A stretch of DNA of 64,000 bases, from positions 4,402,001 through 4,466,000 of the forward strand of contig NZ_PGES01000001.1 of NCBI RefSeq assembly GCF_002797895.1, given 5' to 3'. Source of the stretch: Janthinobacterium sp. 67. Lineage in GTDB: Bacteria > Pseudomonadota > Gammaproteobacteria > Burkholderiales > Burkholderiaceae_D. A model generated the notes under the pieces. The model ran no database searches. It was not told where the DNA came from and saw nothing but the letters and a program-made list of their open reading frames with translations. The position numbers and the translations under genes were made by a program. Below, in pieces: positions 55,039 through 64,000 of this stretch. How positions within the stretch are numbered: position 1 is the stretch's first letter; each line of letters starts with the position of its first letter.

Positions 55039-56259
55039 ATGCCCGCATTCCGCTATGAAGCCGTCGACGCGCAAGGCGTCACCCGCAAGGGCGTGCTCAA
55101 TGCCGACAGTCCCCGTTCCGCGCGCGCCGAGCTGCGCGTGCAAGGCCTGGTGCCGCTGGCCGTCGAACTGATCGCCGCGCAGGTGGACGCCGCCGGCGTG
55201 ACCAAACGGCGCGGCTTCGGCGAGCGCCTGTCGAGCACCGAACTGGCCCTGTTTACGCGCCAGCTGGCCAGCTTGCTCGAAGCGGGCCTGCCGCTGGAGC
55301 AGGCGTTTTCCGCGCTGCTGGAACAGGCCGAGCGGCCATATCTGCGCGACCTGATCGCCTCGATCCGCTCGGAAGTGATCGGCGGCGCCGCGTTTTCCGA
55401 CGTGCTGGCGCGCCATCCGCGCGACTTCGCCGAAATTTACCGCGCCTTGGTGGCGTCGGGCGAGCAGATCGGCCATCTGTCGCGCGTGCTCTCGCGCCTG
55501 GCCGACTATATCGAACGGCGCAATGCGCTGGTGCAGAAGGTCAAGCTGGCGTTTACCTATCCGGCCATCGTCACGGTGGTGGCGTTTTCCATCGTGATTT
55601 TCCTGCTCACCTACGTGGTGCCGCAGATCGTCTCCGTGTTCGCCAATACCAAGCAGAAGCTGCCCATGCTCACCGTGATCATGCTGGCGTTGTCGGACTT
55701 CGTGCGCAACTATGGCCTCATCGTGGCCGTGATCCTGGCCGGCGCCTGGTTCGCCTGGCGCCGCGCGCTGCAGCAGCCGGCCCTGAAGCGGCGTTGGCAT
55801 ACCTGGCTGCTGACGGCGCCCTTGTACGGCAAATTCGAACGCAGCCTGAATACGGCGCGCTTTGCCAGCACCCTGGCCATTACCACGGGGTCCGGCGTGC
55901 CGATTTTGCGCGCGCTCGACACGAGCCGCGATACGCTCACCAACGTGGCGATGCAGGAACTGGTGACTGACGCCAGCGGCGCCGTGCGCGAAGGCGTCAG
56001 CCTGGCGCGCGCGCTGTCGGCGCAAAAGCATTTTCCGCCCATGCTGATCCACATGATACGCGCGGGCGAAATCACGGGCGAGCTGCCGGCCATGCTGGAA
56101 CGCGCGGCCAGCGCGCAGGAGCAGGACCTGGAACGCCGCACGCTCACCATCGCCGGCCTGCTGGAGCCGGCCCTGATCCTGGCCATGGGCGTGGTGGTGC
56201 TGCTGATCGTGCTGGCCGTGCTGATGCCGATTATCGAAATCAATCAGCTCGTCAGATAA
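55039..56259 (+). CDS. gspF: Type II secretion inner-membrane platform GspF
   Basis: 406 aa. Two GspF domains: LFTRQLASLLEAGLPLEQAF at about 75 and FASTLAITTGSGVPILRALD at about 280, each followed by membrane helices (VTVVAFSIVIFLLTYVVPQI). Platform under the pseudopilus. Confidence 0.95.
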   Translation: MPAFRYEAVDAQGVTRKGVLNADSPRSARAELRVQGLVPLAVELIAAQVDAAGVTKRRGFGERLSSTELALFTRQLASLLEAGLPLEQAFSALLEQAERPYLRDLIASIRSEVIGGAAFSDVLARHPRDFAEIYRALVASGEQIGHLSRVLSRLADYIERRNALVQKVKLAFTYPAIVTVVAFSIVIFLLTYVVPQIVSVFANTKQKLPMLTVIMLALSDFVRNYGLIVAVILAGAWFAWRRALQQPALKRRWHTWLLTAPLYGKFERSLNTARFASTLAITTGSGVPILRALDTSRDTLTNVAMQELVTDASGAVREGVSLARALSAQKHFPPMLIHMIRAGEITGELPAMLERAASAQEQDLERRTLTIAGLLEPALILAMGVVVLLIVLAVLMPIIEINQLVR

Positions 56260-56275
56260 GAAACCCAAGGAAGCC

Positions 56276-56842
56276 ATGAAGCGTTTGCCTCAATTTACAA
56301 GTTTGCTCGCCGTCGTGGCGCTGTCCGTGTCGCTGGCCTACTGGGCCATGCAGCTGTTCAAGGCGCAGCAGCGCCCCATCAATCCACCCGCCGTACCGGT
56401 GGTGCAGGATGCCAGCGTGGAGGCGGGCGCCTCGCTGTTCGGCGGCCAGGTCAGCGTGGCCACGGCCAGCAACTACCAGCTCAAGGGCGTGGTCGCCGCC
56501 GGCAATGGCCGCGGCAGCGTGGCCATCATCTCGACCGATGGCAAGCCGTCCGTGGCCTTGCCGGAAGGCGCCGAGGTGGTGCCTGGCGTGACGGTGCTGG
56601 AAGTGCATGCGCGCCACGTGCTGCTGCGCGATGGCGGCGTGAGCAAGCGCATCGACCTGGTGGCCGACGACAAGGCGCTGGCCTTGCCGGGGCCCGTGTC
56701 CGCCACCCCCACGCCAGCGCCGGCCCCGGCGCCGGCAACGAACCTGGTACCGCCGCCGCTGCCGATGGAGCAGCAGCGTCCGGCGACCGTGATGCCGGCG
56801 CCGCCGCAGGTGACCACCACCAGCACGCCGCCGTCGAATTAA
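56276..56842 (+). CDS. gspC: Type II secretion protein GspC (short, no PDZ)
   Basis: 188 aa. One membrane helix (FTSLLAVVALSVSLAYWAM), then a homology region (SLFGGQVSVATASNYQLKGV; LPEGAEVVPGVTVLEVHARH). The C-terminus is a Pro/Ala/Thr-rich tail in place of the PDZ domain of longer GspC proteins. It bridges inner membrane and secretin. Last gene of the operon, a place different from the enterobacterial first position. Confidence 0.85.
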   Translation: MKRLPQFTSLLAVVALSVSLAYWAMQLFKAQQRPINPPAVPVVQDASVEAGASLFGGQVSVATASNYQLKGVVAAGNGRGSVAIISTDGKPSVALPEGAEVVPGVTVLEVHARHVLLRDGGVSKRIDLVADDKALALPGPVSATPTPAPAPAPATNLVPPPLPMEQQRPATVMPAPPQVTTTSTPPSN

Positions 56843-56920
56843 CGCTCATTAACGCTGATTAACGCCGTTCTTATCGTATTTTGCCGATGGCGCCATGCCG
56901 TCATCGCGACAGGAGTCTTC

Positions 56921-59179
56921 ATGTTCTCGATCCGTGCCGTCCTGGCGGGCTGCGTGGCGGCGCTGTGCGTCTTGCCGCAAGCCGCCGCAGCCGCCGACGC
57001 TCCCGCCGTCACGCCTTCCCTCGTTTCTACCGTTGCCGTCCCCGCGCCCGTGCCGGCGCGCCCCCGCATCGCCCTCGTCCTGTCGGGTGGCGGCGCGCGC
57101 GGCCTCGCGCATATCGGCGTATTGAAAGTGCTGCAGGAGTTGCACGTGCCCATCGACATGGTGGTCGGCACCAGCATGGGCGGCGTGGTGGGCGGCGCGT
57201 ATGCGGCCGGCGCTTCCGTGGCGGACCTGGAAAAGATGGCGCGCGAGACCAACTGGGCGCGCGTGGTGGCCGACCGTCCGCCGCGCGACGAGCTGACGTT
57301 CCGCCGCCGCGAGGAAGATTTATTGCTGCCGTCGCGCATCGAGTTCGGCACCAGCCGCAACGGCATTTCCACGCCGCCGGCGGCGGCCAGCAATGCGGCG
57401 CTGGAAACGGCCTTGAACCGCCTGCTGCCGGCCGGTATGCGCGACCGTCCCGCCAGCCAGTTGCCCCTGCCTTTCCGTTCGGTGGCGTCGGACCTGGTCA
57501 ACGGCGAACTGGTGGAGCTGGTCGATACGCCCCTGTTCCTGTCGATGCGCGCCTCGCTGGCCGTGCCCGGCGTGTTCGCCCCCGTGCGCGTGAACAACCG
57601 CCTGGTGGTCGACGGGGGGCTGGTGCGCAACCTGCCCGTCGACATGGCACGCGCCATGGGTGCCGACATCATCATCGCCGTTAACGTGGGCACGCCGCTG
57701 GCGCCGGAAAAAGAGCTGGGCAGCGCCATCGGCGTGGCGCAGCAGATGCTGCAAATTCTCACGGAGCAGAACGTGCAGCGCTCGCTCAAGGAGCTGCAGC
57801 CGCAGGATATCCTGGTGGCGCCGGACCTGACGGGTGTCAGTTTCCTCGACTTTGAAAACTATGCGCGCGCCATGCGCGCCGGCGAACAGGCGGCGCAGGC
57901 GCTGGCCGCCCGCCTGGCGCCGCTGGCCCTGCCGCCGGAACAGTATGCGGCGCGCGAGCAGCTGCGCCTGGCGGCGCCGGCTCTGCTGGACGTGGCCCTG
58001 CCGCTCACGCGCCTGGCCGTCGAGAGCGAAGGCGCGATCAACCCGCGCATCCTGCAGGCGCAATCGGGCCTGGTGGAAGGGCAGTCGGTCAGCCAGGAGG
58101 ATGTGCTCAAGGCGGCTGCAAAACTGTATGGCCGCGGCGACGTGGCGCGCGTGGAGACGGAAGTGGTCGATGCGGGCGACCAGCGCACGGTGAACATCAA
58201 GGCGGTCGAAGCGCCATGGGCCAGCAACCGCCTGCGCGTGGGCCTGGAACTGGCCAGCGATTTCAGGGACAGCAATAATTTCGCCCTGAAGCTGCTGCAT
58301 GCGCGCTCGAACCTGAACAGCTGGGGCGGCGAGTTGCGCAGCACGGCGCAGATCGGTAATGCGCGCGGCTATGGCCTGCAGTTCTGGCAGCCGCTGGGGG
58401 CCGGCAACCCGTGGTATATCGCGCCGCAGCTGCAATACACATCGTCGGCGATAGATTTGTTCGACAATGGCCGGCGCAGCGCCCGCCTGGCATATAACGG
58501 CCAGACAGCCGCACTGGTGCTGGGACGCCAGTTCGGTAACTGGGGCGATCTGCAGTTCGGCGTCGCGCGTACGGAACTCAAGGGCAAGCTGGCGATTCCG
58601 GCCGATCCTACGCAGCCGGAGTCGCGCGCGCTGGGCAGCACGCAGTTCGTGCGGTTCCGTGCCGATACGCTCGATTCGCCGGGTTTTCCCACGCGTGGCG
58701 TGCTGCTTGAGGCCACCTGGGCGCGCGATACGACCACGGGCTCGGGCGAGGCGGCCTTGGGCCAATCCTCGATCACGGGCTTGAAGGCTTTTAACCACGG
58801 CAACTGGGCCGGTCACGTGTATGGCGAATGGGCGCGCTCGCAGCGTGACGAAGCGCCGCTCAACCTCGGTGGTTTCCTGCGCTTGTCCGGCACGGAATTT
58901 GAATCGGTGAGAGGACGCAGTATCGCCTTCGCGCGCTTCGTGATGGCGCGCCGCATCGGTTCCCTGCCCAGCACCCTGGGTGGCGTCGTGCGGGCTGGCT
59001 TTTCGCTGGAGATGGGCGGCGGCTTCGACCAGAGCGAGCGCTGGAAAAGCAGCAAATTCACTCAGGCGAGCAGCGCCTTTGTCTCCGTCGACACGCGCTT
59101 CGGTCCCGTGTATGTGGCGGCGGGCGCGACCAAGGGAGGCGAGAGCACCCTTTATCTGTTCCTGGGACCGGTCTGGTAG
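56921..59179 (+). CDS. Patatin-like phospholipase fused to BamA-type barrel (type Vd autotransporter)
   Basis: 752 aa. A signal peptide (AVLAGCVAALCVLPQAAA) is followed by a patatin domain with oxyanion motif LSGGGARGLAHIGVLK, nucleophile elbow GTSMGG and the catalytic Asp in VDGGLVRNLPVDMARA. A POTRA-like segment (EGQSVSQEDVLKAAAKLY) and a C-terminal 16-strand style barrel ending LYLFLGPVW follow. This is the PlpD/FplA architecture: the lipase is displayed or released at the surface. Overlaps the convergent regulator gene by 28 bp. Confidence 0.9.
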   Translation: MFSIRAVLAGCVAALCVLPQAAAAADAPAVTPSLVSTVAVPAPVPARPRIALVLSGGGARGLAHIGVLKVLQELHVPIDMVVGTSMGGVVGGAYAAGASVADLEKMARETNWARVVADRPPRDELTFRRREEDLLLPSRIEFGTSRNGISTPPAAASNAALETALNRLLPAGMRDRPASQLPLPFRSVASDLVNGELVELVDTPLFLSMRASLAVPGVFAPVRVNNRLVVDGGLVRNLPVDMARAMGADIIIAVNVGTPLAPEKELGSAIGVAQQMLQILTEQNVQRSLKELQPQDILVAPDLTGVSFLDFENYARAMRAGEQAAQALAARLAPLALPPEQYAAREQLRLAAPALLDVALPLTRLAVESEGAINPRILQAQSGLVEGQSVSQEDVLKAAAKLYGRGDVARVETEVVDAGDQRTVNIKAVEAPWASNRLRVGLELASDFRDSNNFALKLLHARSNLNSWGGELRSTAQIGNARGYGLQFWQPLGAGNPWYIAPQLQYTSSAIDLFDNGRRSARLAYNGQTAALVLGRQFGNWGDLQFGVARTELKGKLAIPADPTQPESRALGSTQFVRFRADTLDSPGFPTRGVLLEATWARDTTTGSGEAALGQSSITGLKAFNHGNWAGHVYGEWARSQRDEAPLNLGGFLRLSGTEFESVRGRSIAFARFVMARRIGSLPSTLGGVVRAGFSLEMGGGFDQSERWKSSKFTQASSAFVSVDTRFGPVYVAAGATKGGESTLYLFLGPVW

Positions 59180-59937
59180 GACGCCGCCGGGGCGGTGGAC
59201 GCCGTGCTGCGGCGCAGGGCCGTGAAGGCGGCAAATTCCCATGAGCGAAAGCCCAGCAGCAGGGTAAAACCATCGCGCTCGGCGGGGGCCAGGCGCCGGT
59301 CGTTCTGGTGCAGGCGCGCCAGTTCCTCGGCCAGCTGGCGGATCTTCTGCACCAGTTCCTGCGCGCTCGACAGCGACAGGCGCGCCGGGATGCACATCAG
59401 GGTTTCGCCGGCGCCATCGAAATGCCCGCTGAAATAATCGGCCACCACGTGTTCGCGGAAGTATTGCTGCACCGGGCCGTCGGCCAGCCAGTGGAAGGCG
59501 TTCGAGACGCGCAGGCTGTAGCGGTTCAGCGGCTTGAGTTCGATCAAGCCCAGGCGGTCCAGTTCGGCCAGGCAGCCGATGCATTCGGCCTGCGTCAGCG
59601 CATACGTTTCCACCACCTGCTCCAGGCTCCAGTGACCGAGGCAGCAGATGGCCACCAGCAGCAGGCGCGGATGCGCGACCAGCGACTTTTCCTGCACCAG
59701 GGTGAGCGTGTCGGCATGCGGCGTGATGTCGGCGGCGCCGCGCAGCACGTCTTCCATGGCGATGCCCGATGCCTTGCAGATCAGGGCCAGGCGGGACAGT
59801 GACATGTCGTGCTGGCCAAACATGCGCTTGACGCTCGATTCGCTCATGCCGATGCGTTCGGCCAGCACTTTATAGGTGATGCCGGCGGCGCGCAGTTGCG
59901 TGCGCAGCACGCGCAATACCAGTTCAGGTGAACTCAC
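59152..59937 (-). CDS. XRE-family regulator with C-terminal winged-helix-like region
   Basis: 261 aa from a GTG at 59937, supported by AAAAGGATATCTC. HTH at residues about 5-60 (ITYKVLAERIGMSESSVKRM FGQ). The middle (CCLGHWSLEQVVETYALTQA) and a second domain (AECIGCLAELDRLGLIELKP) suggest a winged helix; the C-terminal third is helical. No sensor is recognised. It is divergent from the outer-membrane protein gene with a 168-bp gap, so it may control it. Confidence 0.75.
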   Translation of the reverse strand: MSSPELVLRVLRTQLRAAGITYKVLAERIGMSESSVKRMFGQHDMSLSRLALICKASGIAMEDVLRGAADITPHADTLTLVQEKSLVAHPRLLLVAICCLGHWSLEQVVETYALTQAECIGCLAELDRLGLIELKPLNRYSLRVSNAFHWLADGPVQQYFREHVVADYFSGHFDGAGETLMCIPARLSLSSAQELVQKIRQLAEELARLHQNDRRLAPAERDGFTLLLGFRSWEFAAFTALRRSTASTAPAASYQTGPRNR

Positions 59938-60105
59938 GAGATATCCTTTTTTACAAGTTTGGTAGCGGGTAACGGTACCGAATGTAGCCGTTAATGGCAC
60001 TTTGCACAAGGTGATAGTACTTTTCCACAAAAGCGATGACACTCCCGCTTGTGGCCCGCACAGCGCGCTACAACCAGGCAATCCATTCACTTGTAGAGGT
60101 TATCC
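59938..60105. promoter_or_regulatory. Divergent promoter region, XRE regulator / outer-membrane protein
   Basis: 168 bp holding both promoters. TTGTAGAGGTTATCC gives a Shine-Dalgarno for the + gene. Inverted motif GGTAGCGGGTAACGGTACC is present near 59960. Exact promoters are not clear. Confidence 0.4.
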
Positions 60106-60720
60106 ATGTTCCCATCTTTCCGTTTCTCCGCAGCGTTGCTGGCGCTGGCCGCCATCGCTCCCTTGCACGCCGTCGCAGCCGAGCCTGCACCAGGTCCCTT
60201 CTATGCGGGCGCCAGCTATGGCTTTCGCGCCAGCACCGGTCTCGATTGCACCACCGGCCAAAGCAATTGCGACAAAAGCAGCAAGCGCAACGGCAAGGCC
60301 TACGTGGGTTACAGTTTCGACGCGCTGCCGTTTCAGGGCGGCGTGGCCGTGCCTTCGATTGAGCTGGTGGGGTACATGGGCGGCGAGGTCAAGTCCGGCT
60401 TCGACACGGACGCGGGCAAGCGCGCTGGCCGCGGCAAGTTCACGGGCCTCGGCATGCAAGGCGTGCTCGGCTACAAGCTCGACGCATTTACCCTGAGCGG
60501 TCGCGCCGGCGCAGCCTATACGCGGGGCAAGGTCGATTATCTGGATGGCGGTTCGGACAGGAAGGACAAGATCGGCCTGACCTACGGCATCGGCGCGGCG
60601 TATGCGCTGAACAATAACTGGTCGCTGCACCTCGACTGGGACCGCGTGCCAGTCAAGTACAACAGCAAGCAAACGACCAAGGTCGACATGTTTTCGCTGG
60701 GCGCGTCCTACCATTTCTGA
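60106..60720 (+). CDS. Outer-membrane beta-barrel protein (OmpA/OmpW-like)
   Basis: 204 aa. A signal peptide (ALLALAAIAPLHAVAA) is followed by 8 or so amphipathic strands (GPFYAGASYGFRASTGL, GKAYVGYSFDALP, ... KVDMFSLGASYHF) and a terminal Phe, the pattern of small barrel proteins. One extracellular loop holds a Cys pair (DCTTGQSNCD). Function unknown; perhaps adhesin or porin-like. Confidence 0.8.
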   Translation: MFPSFRFSAALLALAAIAPLHAVAAEPAPGPFYAGASYGFRASTGLDCTTGQSNCDKSSKRNGKAYVGYSFDALPFQGGVAVPSIELVGYMGGEVKSGFDTDAGKRAGRGKFTGLGMQGVLGYKLDAFTLSGRAGAAYTRGKVDYLDGGSDRKDKIGLTYGIGAAYALNNNWSLHLDWDRVPVKYNSKQTTKVDMFSLGASYHF

Positions 60721-60872
60721 GGGATGATGCCGCGGCACAGAGTGGCCTGATGGCGGACGCCCCAGAACGGGGTGTCCGCGGGCGGCCAAAAATGACCATG
60801 GCGGCGTTGCATGTCCTCGCCGTATTATTCATACTGTCTTCGTCCATGCGCCTTGCCATGGACATTTTGAGA

Positions 60873-61067
60873 TCAGTCTTTGACGTCCACTTTCAACAGC
60901 AGTTTCGCCAGCAGGCGTTTTTCCTGCTGGCGCTGGCCCGACACGGTTTTCACGTGCGCCCCGGCGGCGCGCTGCAGGGCGGCGGTGGCGACCGGATTGC
61001 GCGGTTTTTGCGAGGGCTCGACGCGGAACTGCATTTTCTGCCGCGTCGCCAAGGCCTTGTTTGCCAT
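60873..61067 (-). CDS. Small basic protein downstream of hslU
   Basis: 64 aa, beginning MANKALATRQKMQFRVEPSQ, with a good GAAGGGGGAAAG ahead. Very basic and Gln-rich, ending LLKVDVKD. It follows hslU by 18 bp on the same strand, so it is probably the last gene of the hslVU operon. Function not known to me. Confidence 0.65.
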   Translation of the reverse strand: MANKALATRQKMQFRVEPSQKPRNPVATAALQRAAGAHVKTVSGQRQQEKRLLAKLLLKVDVKD

Positions 61068-61085
61068 CGCTTTCCCCCTTCCTTC

Positions 61086-62444
61086 TTACAGCACGTAGCG
61101 CGACAGGTCCTCGTTGACCGACAGCGCTTCCAGGCGTTCATTGACGTAGGCCGCATCGATCACCAGCAGGTTTTCCGTGCTGCTGCTGCCTTCGCTGGCC
61201 GTAAACGACACTTCTTCCAGCAGTTTTTCCATCACCGTGTGCAGGCGGCGCGCGCCGATGTTTTCCGTGCGCTCGTTGACCGAATAGGCGATTTCCGCCA
61301 GGCGCGTGATGCCTTCCGGCGCGAATTGCAGTTTCAGGTTTTCCGTCGCCAGCAAGGCTTCGTACTGCATCGTCAGGCAGGCGTCGGTGCTCGTCAAGAT
61401 ACGCTCGAAGTCCGCAATCGACAGCGATTCCAGCTCCACGCGGATGGGGAAGCGCCCCTGCAGTTCCGGGATCAGGTCCGACGGCTTCGACAGGTGGAAC
61501 GCGCCCGAGGCGATGAACAGGATGTGGTCCGTGCGTATCATGCCGTACTTGGTGTTGACGGTCGTGCCTTCGACCAGCGGCAGCAGGTCGCGCTGCACGC
61601 CGGCGCGCGAAACGTCGGCGCCGCCCGATTCCGAGCGCGAGGCGATCTTGTCGATCTCGTCCAGGAAGACGATGCCGTTCTGCTCGACGTTCTGGATGGC
61701 CTTCTGTTTCAGCTCATCTTCGTTGAGCAGCTTGGCCGCTTCTTCCTCGACCAGCAGTTTCAAGGCTTCGCGGATCTTGACCTTGCGCGCCTTCTTGCGC
61801 TGCCCGCCCACGCCCGAGAACATGGACTTGATCTGCTCCGTCATTTCTTCCATGCCCGGCGGCGCCATGATTTCCATCTGCGGGCCAGCCTCGGCCAGCT
61901 CGATCTCGATTTCCTTGTCATCGAGCTCGCCCTGGCGCAATCGCTTGCGGAAGGTCTGGCGCGTGCTGTCGCCGCTGCCCGTGTCCACGGCCGCCGCCGT
62001 ATTCGGCGTGAAGCCGAAGTCGCGCGCCGGCGGCACGAGGATGTCGATGACGCGGTCTTCGGCCGCATCTTCGGCGCGAGCGCGCACTTTCTTCATTTCC
62101 AGCGCGCGCGTCTGCTTGATGCCGATGTCGATCAGGTCGCGGATGATGGTGTCGACGTCGCGGCCCACATAACCGACTTCCGTGAATTTGGTTGCTTCGA
62201 TCTTGATGAACGGCGCCTCGGCCAGCTTGGCCAGGCGGCGCGCGATTTCCGTCTTGCCGACGCCCGTGGGGCCGATCATGAGGATATTTTTTGGCGTGAT
62301 TTCATGGCGCAGGGGCTCGGCCACCTGCTGGCGGCGCCAGCGGTTGCGCAGGGCGATGGCGACGGCGCGCTTGGCCTTGGCCTGGCCCACCACGTGCTTG
62401 TCGAGTTCGGTAACGATTTCCGACGGGGTCATGTTCATGATCAT
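61086..62444 (-). CDS. hslU: HslUV protease ATPase subunit HslU (ClpY)
   Basis: 452 aa. Start [20 protein letters not shown], Walker [17 protein letters not shown] near residue 58, the I-domain (about 110-240), Walker [12 protein letters not shown], and the C-terminal docking tail NEDLSRYVL that inserts into HslV. Unfolds substrates for HslV. hslV lies upstream after 33 bp. Confidence 0.96.
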   Translation of the reverse strand: MIMNMTPSEIVTELDKHVVGQAKAKRAVAIALRNRWRRQQVAEPLRHEITPKNILMIGPTGVGKTEIARRLAKLAEAPFIKIEATKFTEVGYVGRDVDTIIRDLIDIGIKQTRALEMKKVRARAEDAAEDRVIDILVPPARDFGFTPNTAAAVDTGSGDSTRQTFRKRLRQGELDDKEIEIELAEAGPQMEIMAPPGMEEMTEQIKSMFSGVGGQRKKARKVKIREALKLLVEEEAAKLLNEDELKQKAIQNVEQNGIVFLDEIDKIASRSESGGADVSRAGVQRDLLPLVEGTTVNTKYGMIRTDHILFIASGAFHLSKPSDLIPELQGRFPIRVELESLSIADFERILTSTDACLTMQYEALLATENLKLQFAPEGITRLAEIAYSVNERTENIGARRLHTVMEKLLEEVSFTASEGSSSTENLLVIDAAYVNERLEALSVNEDLSRYVL

Positions 62445-62477
62445 AGTTGGCTTTCTGTATTCTGTGCTCGGGGACGC

Positions 62478-63014
62478 TTAGTCCAAGGTCTCGATGATGT
62501 GCGACATGTTCGTGTAGATGCAGAGTTCCGCGGCGATGGTCAGCGATTTCTTGACCACGTCGGCCGGCGACAAATCCGTGTTTTCCTGCAGCGCCTTGGC
62601 GGCGGACTGGGCGTAGGTGCCGCCCGAGCCGATGGCGCCGATGCCGTCTTCCGGTTCCAGCACGTCGCCATTGCCCGTGATGACGAGGGTCGACTCGCTG
62701 TCGGCCACCAGCAGCATCGCTTCCAGGCGGCGCAGCACGCGGTCGGTGCGCCAGTCCTTGGCCAGTTCGACGGAGGCGCGCAGCAGATTGCCCTGGTGTT
62801 TTTCCAGCTTGCCTTCAAAGCGGTCGAGCAAGGTAAAAGCGTCGGCGGTGCCGCCGGCAAAGCCGACCAGGACTTTGCCCTGATACAACTTACGCACTTT
62901 GCGGGCCGTGCCCTTCATGACGATGTTGCCGAGCGTTACCTGGCCGTCGCCGCCCAGGGCGACTTGCTTGCCGCGCCGGACGCAGAGGATGGTGGTGCCG
63001 TGAAATTGTTCCAT
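62478..63014 (-). CDS. hslV: HslUV protease peptidase subunit HslV (ClpQ)
   Basis: 178 aa from ATG 63014 (TTTGAGGTCACT upstream). N-terminal [15 protein letters not shown] contains the catalytic Thr exposed after processing, and the body matches the proteasome beta fold ([39 protein letters not shown]). Forms the double-ring peptidase of HslUV, part of the heat-shock regulon. Confidence 0.96.
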   Translation of the reverse strand: MEQFHGTTILCVRRGKQVALGGDGQVTLGNIVMKGTARKVRKLYQGKVLVGFAGGTADAFTLLDRFEGKLEKHQGNLLRASVELAKDWRTDRVLRRLEAMLLVADSESTLVITGNGDVLEPEDGIGAIGSGGTYAQSAAKALQENTDLSPADVVKKSLTIAAELCIYTNMSHIIETLD

Positions 63015-63153
63015 AGTGACCTCAAAAGATTCGTGCGTATGCGTGCAAGAGCATGCGATTGCGCGCCCATGCTTCAAAAGTGGGGATGGAAAAGGCAATT
63101 GCAAGCGGCACTTGCCGCTGCCGTGCCTGCTTCAGTGTAGTCGGCGCGGGACG

Positions 63154-63190
63154 AAAAAAAAGCACGCAACCGAAGGTTGTGTGCTTTTTT
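63154..63190 (-). terminator. Rho-independent terminator downstream of dksA
   Basis: Stem GCACGCAACC/GGTTGTGTGC with a GAA loop and one G-T pair, flanked by A-run (left) and T-run (right). It ends dksA transcription on the minus strand and can work in both directions. Confidence 0.9.
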
Positions 63191-63236
63191 ATCGCCATCG
63201 CGCAGCCGCCGAAGCGGCCACGCAAGGGGAGGGCGA

Positions 63237-63689
63237 TCAGTCGCCGTACAGCTTTTGCTTCAGTTCGCGCCGTTGCTGGGCTTCCAGCGACAGGGTGGCG
63301 GTAGGACGGGCGATCAGGCGCGGGATGCCGATAGGCTCGCCCGTTTCTTCGCACCAGCCATAGTCGCCGGCGTCGATGCTGGCGATCGATTGCTGCACTT
63401 TCTTCAGCAATTTGCGCTCGCGGTCGCGCGTGCGCAGTTCCAGCGCATGCTCTTCCTCGATGGTGGCGCGGTCGGCAGGGTCCGGTACGAGTACGGTTTC
63501 ACGCAAGTGTTCCGTGGTTTCGCCGGCGTTTTTCAGCAGGTCTTTTTCGAGCTGCTGCAGGCGCGCCTTGAAGAATGCCAGTTGTGCCGGATTCATGTAG
63601 TCATCTTCGCTCATGGCGCGAATTTGCTCTTCGCTGATGAGAGGGATGTCTTGGTTGGCGGCCGGGGTCGATTTATTAGTTTTGGTCAT
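63237..63689 (-). CDS. dksA: RNA polymerase-binding transcription factor DksA
   Basis: 150 aa from ATG 63689. It has the coiled-coil region with EEEHALELRTRDRERKLLKK and the ppGpp/RNAP tip region (PADRATIEEEHALELR). The zinc-finger site reads GWCEETGEPIGIPRLIARPT: only one Cys of the four remains, so no classical zinc finger. This form is usual in betaproteobacteria. It works with ppGpp in the stringent response by binding the secondary channel. Confidence 0.93.
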   Translation of the reverse strand: MTKTNKSTPAANQDIPLISEEQIRAMSEDDYMNPAQLAFFKARLQQLEKDLLKNAGETTEHLRETVLVPDPADRATIEEEHALELRTRDRERKLLKKVQQSIASIDAGDYGWCEETGEPIGIPRLIARPTATLSLEAQQRRELKQKLYGD

Positions 63690-64000
63690 AACTTCGCTTA
63701 CCTTCGATACGACAGAGTTTTCAAATTGATCAGTTGATGCGGCGATACCGAGCAACTGTACAGGTTCCGCTTGGCATTGCTGTCCCGCTGTACTGCGTGC
63801 GACCTTGGCTTGCCGGCGTAAGTCAGGATTGCCGGCCGGCCATGGTGCCATGTTGATAACTTTTTACCGCTCTATGCCAGTCGCGCTATGCGCGCGTCAA
63901 CGGGCGTGTTGGGTGGATCGGTTGCATGCCTGGCATGCGGCCAGCGGCAGTTTGCCAGCATTTCATGACAGGCGAACGACATGGGCCGTTTTCGTCGCTG
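63690..64000. other. Region upstream of dksA without a gene
   Basis: About 310 bp to the window end. It should hold the dksA promoter. GTTGATAAC and ACTTTTTACC are AT-rich points, but no clear -35/-10 pair or other gene is seen. Confidence 0.5.

Noticed and set aside
63237..63689. Loss of zinc-finger cysteines in DksA as a mutation
   Set aside because: The single-Cys CEETGEPIG form is common in betaproteobacterial DksA, so it is a lineage feature, not damage.

Overview
The window looks like the chromosome of a high-GC betaproteobacterium, most likely Oxalobacteraceae (Janthinobacterium / Massilia / Duganella group). This is inferred from gene content and synteny: a Tad pilus locus, a PEP-CTERM protein, sspA-sspB beside petABC, secB-grxC-rhodanese-gpmA-envC-ctpA-moeB, a complete gsp operon, hslVU and a one-cysteine DksA. 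No rRNA gene or CRISPR array was seen. One tRNA gene is present.

Layout. 1-12.6 kb: Tad (tight adherence) pilus assembly operon on the + strand (prepilin peptidase end, AAA ATPase, CpaB, secretin CpaC, small lipoprotein, three TadE/F/G-type pseudopilins, CpaE, CpaF, TadB, TadC, TadD), closed by a strong hairpin terminator. 12.7-16.2 kb: PEP-CTERM protein, Tat-type short-chain dehydrogenase, small unknown proteins and a dodecin. 16.26-30.49 kb: a filamentous-phage (inovirus) prophage integrated at the 3' end of tRNA-Thr(UGU), bounded by a perfect 48-bp direct repeat. 30.5-45.8 kb: housekeeping genes (sspB, sspA, cytochrome bc1, mscL, HtrA protease, gpsA, secB, grxC, gpmA, envC, ctpA, moeB). 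45.9-56.8 kb: type II secretion operon gspGHIJKLMNDEFC. 56.9-64 kb: patatin-type Vd autotransporter, XRE regulator, outer-membrane protein, hslU, hslV and dksA.

The prophage is the most unusual part. Read from the tRNA side it holds a tyrosine integrase, a repressor-like gene, a divergent small HTH gene, a replication initiator, an ssDNA-binding-like protein, three tiny overlapping membrane or cap genes, the major coat protein, an adhesin (pIII) followed by a short paralogue of its C-terminal domain, pVI, Zot/pI and a pIV secretin. All virion genes run on the minus strand. Beyond the secretin lies about 4.7 kb of lower-GC cargo: an orphan VbhA-like Fic antitoxin, a fragment of an EAL-domain gene, four copies of a 17-bp imperfect palindrome, an unrecognised two-gene membrane/soluble module, and a retron. 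The retron can be resolved from sequence: a promoter, an approximately 182-nt msr-msd-like RNA with complementary a1/a2 ends, a terminator hairpin, a 76-aa basic/hydrophobic protein, an XRE protein, and a reverse transcriptase with the retron-specific NAxxH and VTG motifs plus YVDD. A retron with a small-protein/HTH pair carried as cargo by an integrating filamentous phage is the best candidate here for an unusual defence or phage-competition system.

Functional links: the Tad and T2SS operons are each nearly complete and translationally coupled through ATGA overlaps. The prophage virion cassette is also tightly coupled, whereas its cargo is loosely spaced and separately controlled.
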